Of a stretch of 64,000 nucleotides of DNA, positions 60,601 through 64,000 are shown in pieces. The notes beneath the pieces are model-generated. The model made no database searches. It was not told the origin of the DNA and worked only from the letters and a program-made list of their open reading frames with translations. The first letter of the stretch is position 1; every line of letters begins with the position of its first letter. The position numbers and the translations under genes are program-made. Source of the DNA: Cricetomys ansorgei (lineage: Eukaryota; Chordata; Mammalia; Rodentia; Nesomyidae); contig JAMJFZ010000070.1 of assembly GCA_026225945.1 (NCBI GenBank), positions 310,001 to 374,000 of the forward strand, written 5' to 3'.

Positions 60601-63600
60601 CATGTGATAAATTCTCTGGATCAGAGTAGCTGCATTAAATATGACATGACATCTTCCACATATGTTAAAGTTGTTAGCTAAATTTCCCATTAATACCAGT
60701 AGCCCTGGCATCCCCCAACCTTCCCAACGAGTAGAGGAAGATCCCATTTCTGAAAAAGTGGCTATAGCCACTTTGTTATTTGCAACAGGATATCTTGGAA
60801 CTTTACTCTTCATTCTAGTACCTCTTGCATTCTCCCTATCTACATAGTGGAGATTCATGCCCACCCTGTCACATGCTACAAACCTCAGAAGTTCTCATTA
60901 GTGTATACCTCATTCATTTCACTTCTACAAAAAGTAGATTGAAACAGCCACCCTTATAGTGCAAAAGAAACCATCTTGGATGTTTTCTGAGCAAGGTAGT
61001 AAAGAGAAAATGAAGGATAGGAAAACAGAGATGTGAGAGTACTACTAATATATCCCAAAATATACACAGATACCCTGTTTCTCAATTGCTAAGCTCAAGT
61101 CTTAGGAAGACACTAAAAATTCACAGATGTATCCAAATAATAAACGCCATTTAAAGATGGTCTCTATTAAGGTTCTCTGTAGAAACTACCAAATGATACC
61201 AATTAATCACTTTACCTCAAAGCACATATACAACTATGTGAAATCTGCATTTTATTTTATATGAAGTCAATATTGACAAGAATCGGAAAGTGATTCATAG
61301 AAATTCCTAAATTAAGACTAGACAGGAAAAATGTTGTATAGTAATAGATGTTTCTAAAATTACATTTACTTTGTAGACGTGTAGATATCATAGAGACACT
61401 GCTACACAAAATAATCTCAATGTTGTTCCAAACCTGGAATTGGAAACAAAAAAATGAAATGTAAGAGTCTGTTTCCAATACATTGAGAAGATTGTTGGAA
61501 ATCTATGAATATATTTTGGAAAAGGTTTTAGGAATTCTCAAGAATAAATCACATCATAATTTTCAATTTGAAATTGTTATATATATTTCTCATTTACACT
61601 TAGCCTCAATAATGTATCAATTTAGTATATCCATGTATTTTTGAATTGAATTTACATTTTTTTATACATGGAATTTTGTCTAATATAAACAGAAAATACA
61701 TGCAGTGCAAATTTACCCATGACAATTTTGGATGTTATTACAGTCAGGAAATGCCTGTTCTTCAGAATGTAATCCACGTAAACATCATTGGTACTATTAA
61801 ACTTATTTAATATTCCATTCATACTTTATGCAACTGTGATGAAACACCATTGCCAATGTAATTTATACCTGAAAGCAATTTGTGTGGCATTTAATGGGTT
61901 TAGAGTGTTGGAATCCATGAACATTTTGGGAAGCAATATGGCAATGAGAAGAGACGTCGCTGGAGCAATAACTGAGAAAACATACCTTGAAATATAACCA
62001 CAAGACACAGAAATGTAATTGGCCATGGTTTATAATTTTGAAACCTCAGGCTTCACCCTTCACCAGACACCTCCTACAAGCCTATGCCTTTACAATTTTG
62101 CTAACATATCTTCTGAATGTGGCCCAGGTATTCGAAGATATAAAAGTTTGTTGTCCATATCAATAAAACCACCACACAGAAAATTTTTCTTTGGTTTGTA
62201 AATTGTGGAAACATATTTTCTCTTTCTAAATTACTTGAGTTTATTATAAGCAGAAAATACATTATCATAAGAAATAAAATAATTTGTTGAATTAGAATAG
62301 ATATAGATAAATGATTTGATTGAAAAAAATATAATAGTCAATTCCCATGAGTCCAGATTTTACTTTTTATGCTTCTACTTTACAGGACTGATGTTTTCAT
62401 TAAAAACATGGGTCTGAAAATCAAAACAAACTTGATAACAATAGATTTTTAATGCCTAATTCTCAACATTACATTGGAATTAAAAAGAAATCAATGAGCT
62501 CTTCTGGTGTCAGGTTATTCTACACTAAAGAACAGTGATTTACCTGCTTGTGATACATTTTGAATATTTGTAAAAAGAATTGATAATTTTCTGTTTATGT
62601 GCAAATATTCATTCCAGGATTCATCAGTGATATTTTCTCCTTTTGCTGAGGTTTATAGAAGGATAAAAGAGATTTCCATTGGAATATTACCCACACTCTG
62701 AATTGATTGAACTTTGCAGTCAGTTGTTAAATCCTAACACATCTTTCCCCAAAAGGAGAAAAGGGATGCCCCTCAGAATATGAGCTCAGAATACATGTGA
62801 ATATGTTGTACACAAAATCTTGCTACTTGTTTAGTTTTTATACTAAGACAAATATTAGAGACAATTTCTCCTGCAATATTTTCATTCCCAAAAATGTGAT
62901 TATTTGAAATCAAATCAGGATACTGTAATCTTTTTACCTGATATTTGGAAGTATCTCAATAACGTATCTTTCTATGTTATCTGTCTCTCCCTGAAATGTA
63001 GTTCCCATATGTTGGTGTTCTTTATGAAAAATTAGAACATGGAGTACATTTTACTTGGCACACTTAGTTTATTCATATTTTCTAAAAGACTATAAATTCA
63101 TGAATACTTTAAATACTCCTTTTGTTTTCTCAGAATAATTTGTAAAACCTGATATCAATATATAAATTTAATATCAGGTCCATTATAAATATTGTACAGA
63201 TGAGCTGTTGAATTGAGAAAATATTAAGGCTAAATGTTGACTTTTATTATTGAGTATCTTATATCTGGACAACTGAATCTACAGAGAAGATAACATTTAA
63301 TTGAACAAATTACCTCTGTCACTCTGTAAATTGTTATACGGACATAGAATTATAGTTATTGAAATTCTTCAGTCAGGATGACTGCCAACCAATTAACTGA
63401 TACTGGTCAGATTGTATGTGTAGATATATACCATGAAAAGAGTACAAGAACTTCAGTGAGTTCTAATTTGTACTGCCTTCTGGTACCAATTCATATTCTA
63501 AGGATTGTGTGTTATTTATTTCAAGACAGTTATATCTACCAAGGAGGAAGTGTATACCTATTGCATAGGCATTTGAAGATTTTTCCTTTGTCATGATAAT

Positions 63601-64000
63601 GTTTGAAAATACATGAGTGTTTAGATTTATGCATTAGTATATTTAATGAGCAGAAATTACAGAAAAGAGTTTTCTTCTCGATAAAATCTAGGTACCTTGT
63701 TTCTCACATATCATGTTATATGAACTTACCAATTGCTACAGTCACATGTGTGGGATAATTCAGGTAATTTTCATAATCAAAAATTAATAAGATGATGTTT
63801 CCTGACACAGAATACACTTTTATAAATACAGGAATTGGCACTTAGAAGAAAAAAATGTACATCAGTATATCACAAGTTTGCTTTTCCTATTTATTTTGAG
63901 TTATATTATTTTTAACACTATTGACACATTGACTCACAGTGTTTTTGGAAATGCTATCATATCTCAAAGAAAACAGTATTTCAATTGAAAACACAGGTTA
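60601..64000. other. Featureless AT-rich sequence
   Basis: I see no gene, RNA gene or recognisable repeat. Frames are at most 88 codons and domain-free. A small inverted repeat lies at 63,147-63,179 (acctgatat / atatcaggt, 15-base loop). Confidence 0.4.

Overview
The window is nuclear DNA from a murid rodent (mouse- or rat-like). It is AT-rich and gene-poor. It carries rodent L1 (Lx-type) fragments, old B1/B2/B3-type SINEs and class II (ERVK) retroviral sequence. I found no supportable intact host protein-coding gene; nearly all open frames are short and sit in repeats.

Layout. From 1 to about 8.26 kb lie part of a duplicated unit (R), a GC-rich segment of unknown origin (2.29-3.36 kb), the tail of a second unit (S), an antisense L1 and several decayed SINEs. 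From 8,264 to 16,224 is a complete but dead betaretrovirus-type provirus: two LTRs, a tRNA-Lys primer site, gag, dUTPase/protease with a G-patch, reverse transcriptase, RNase H, integrase, a gammaretrovirus-type env remnant, and a polypurine tract. From 16.2 to 22.3 kb are two diverged tandem copies of the roughly 3 kb unit S, followed by antisense L1 (to about 24.05 kb).

From 24.1 to 47.5 kb the sequence is a nested segmental duplication. Partial and fuller copies of unit R (24.2-26.5, 26.5-31.0, 39.8-41.3, 41.3-46.0 kb) alternate with a degenerate satellite T (31.1-37.1 and 46.1-47.5 kb) and with another S tail plus L1 (37.15-39.1 kb). The order R-T-S-L1-R-T shows that the compound block duplicated as a whole. 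A solo ERVK LTR with a perfect 6-bp target duplication (41,714-42,304) sits in one R copy and is absent from its paralogue, so it inserted later. A possible retrocopy tail lies at 39.23-39.79 kb on the minus strand.

From 47.5 to 49.4 kb are two sense-strand L1 3' ends, each followed by TA-rich microsatellite. From about 53.5 to 60.6 kb is a stretch that looks like a strongly decayed tandem repeat with units of about 50-100 bp. The last 3 kb is AT-rich and featureless to me.

The most unusual material is satellite T, built from TGACATCA-like words in a higher-order period of roughly 225-235 bp, and the nested duplication that carries it. All repeat assignments were made by eye; percent identities and family names need alignment to confirm.
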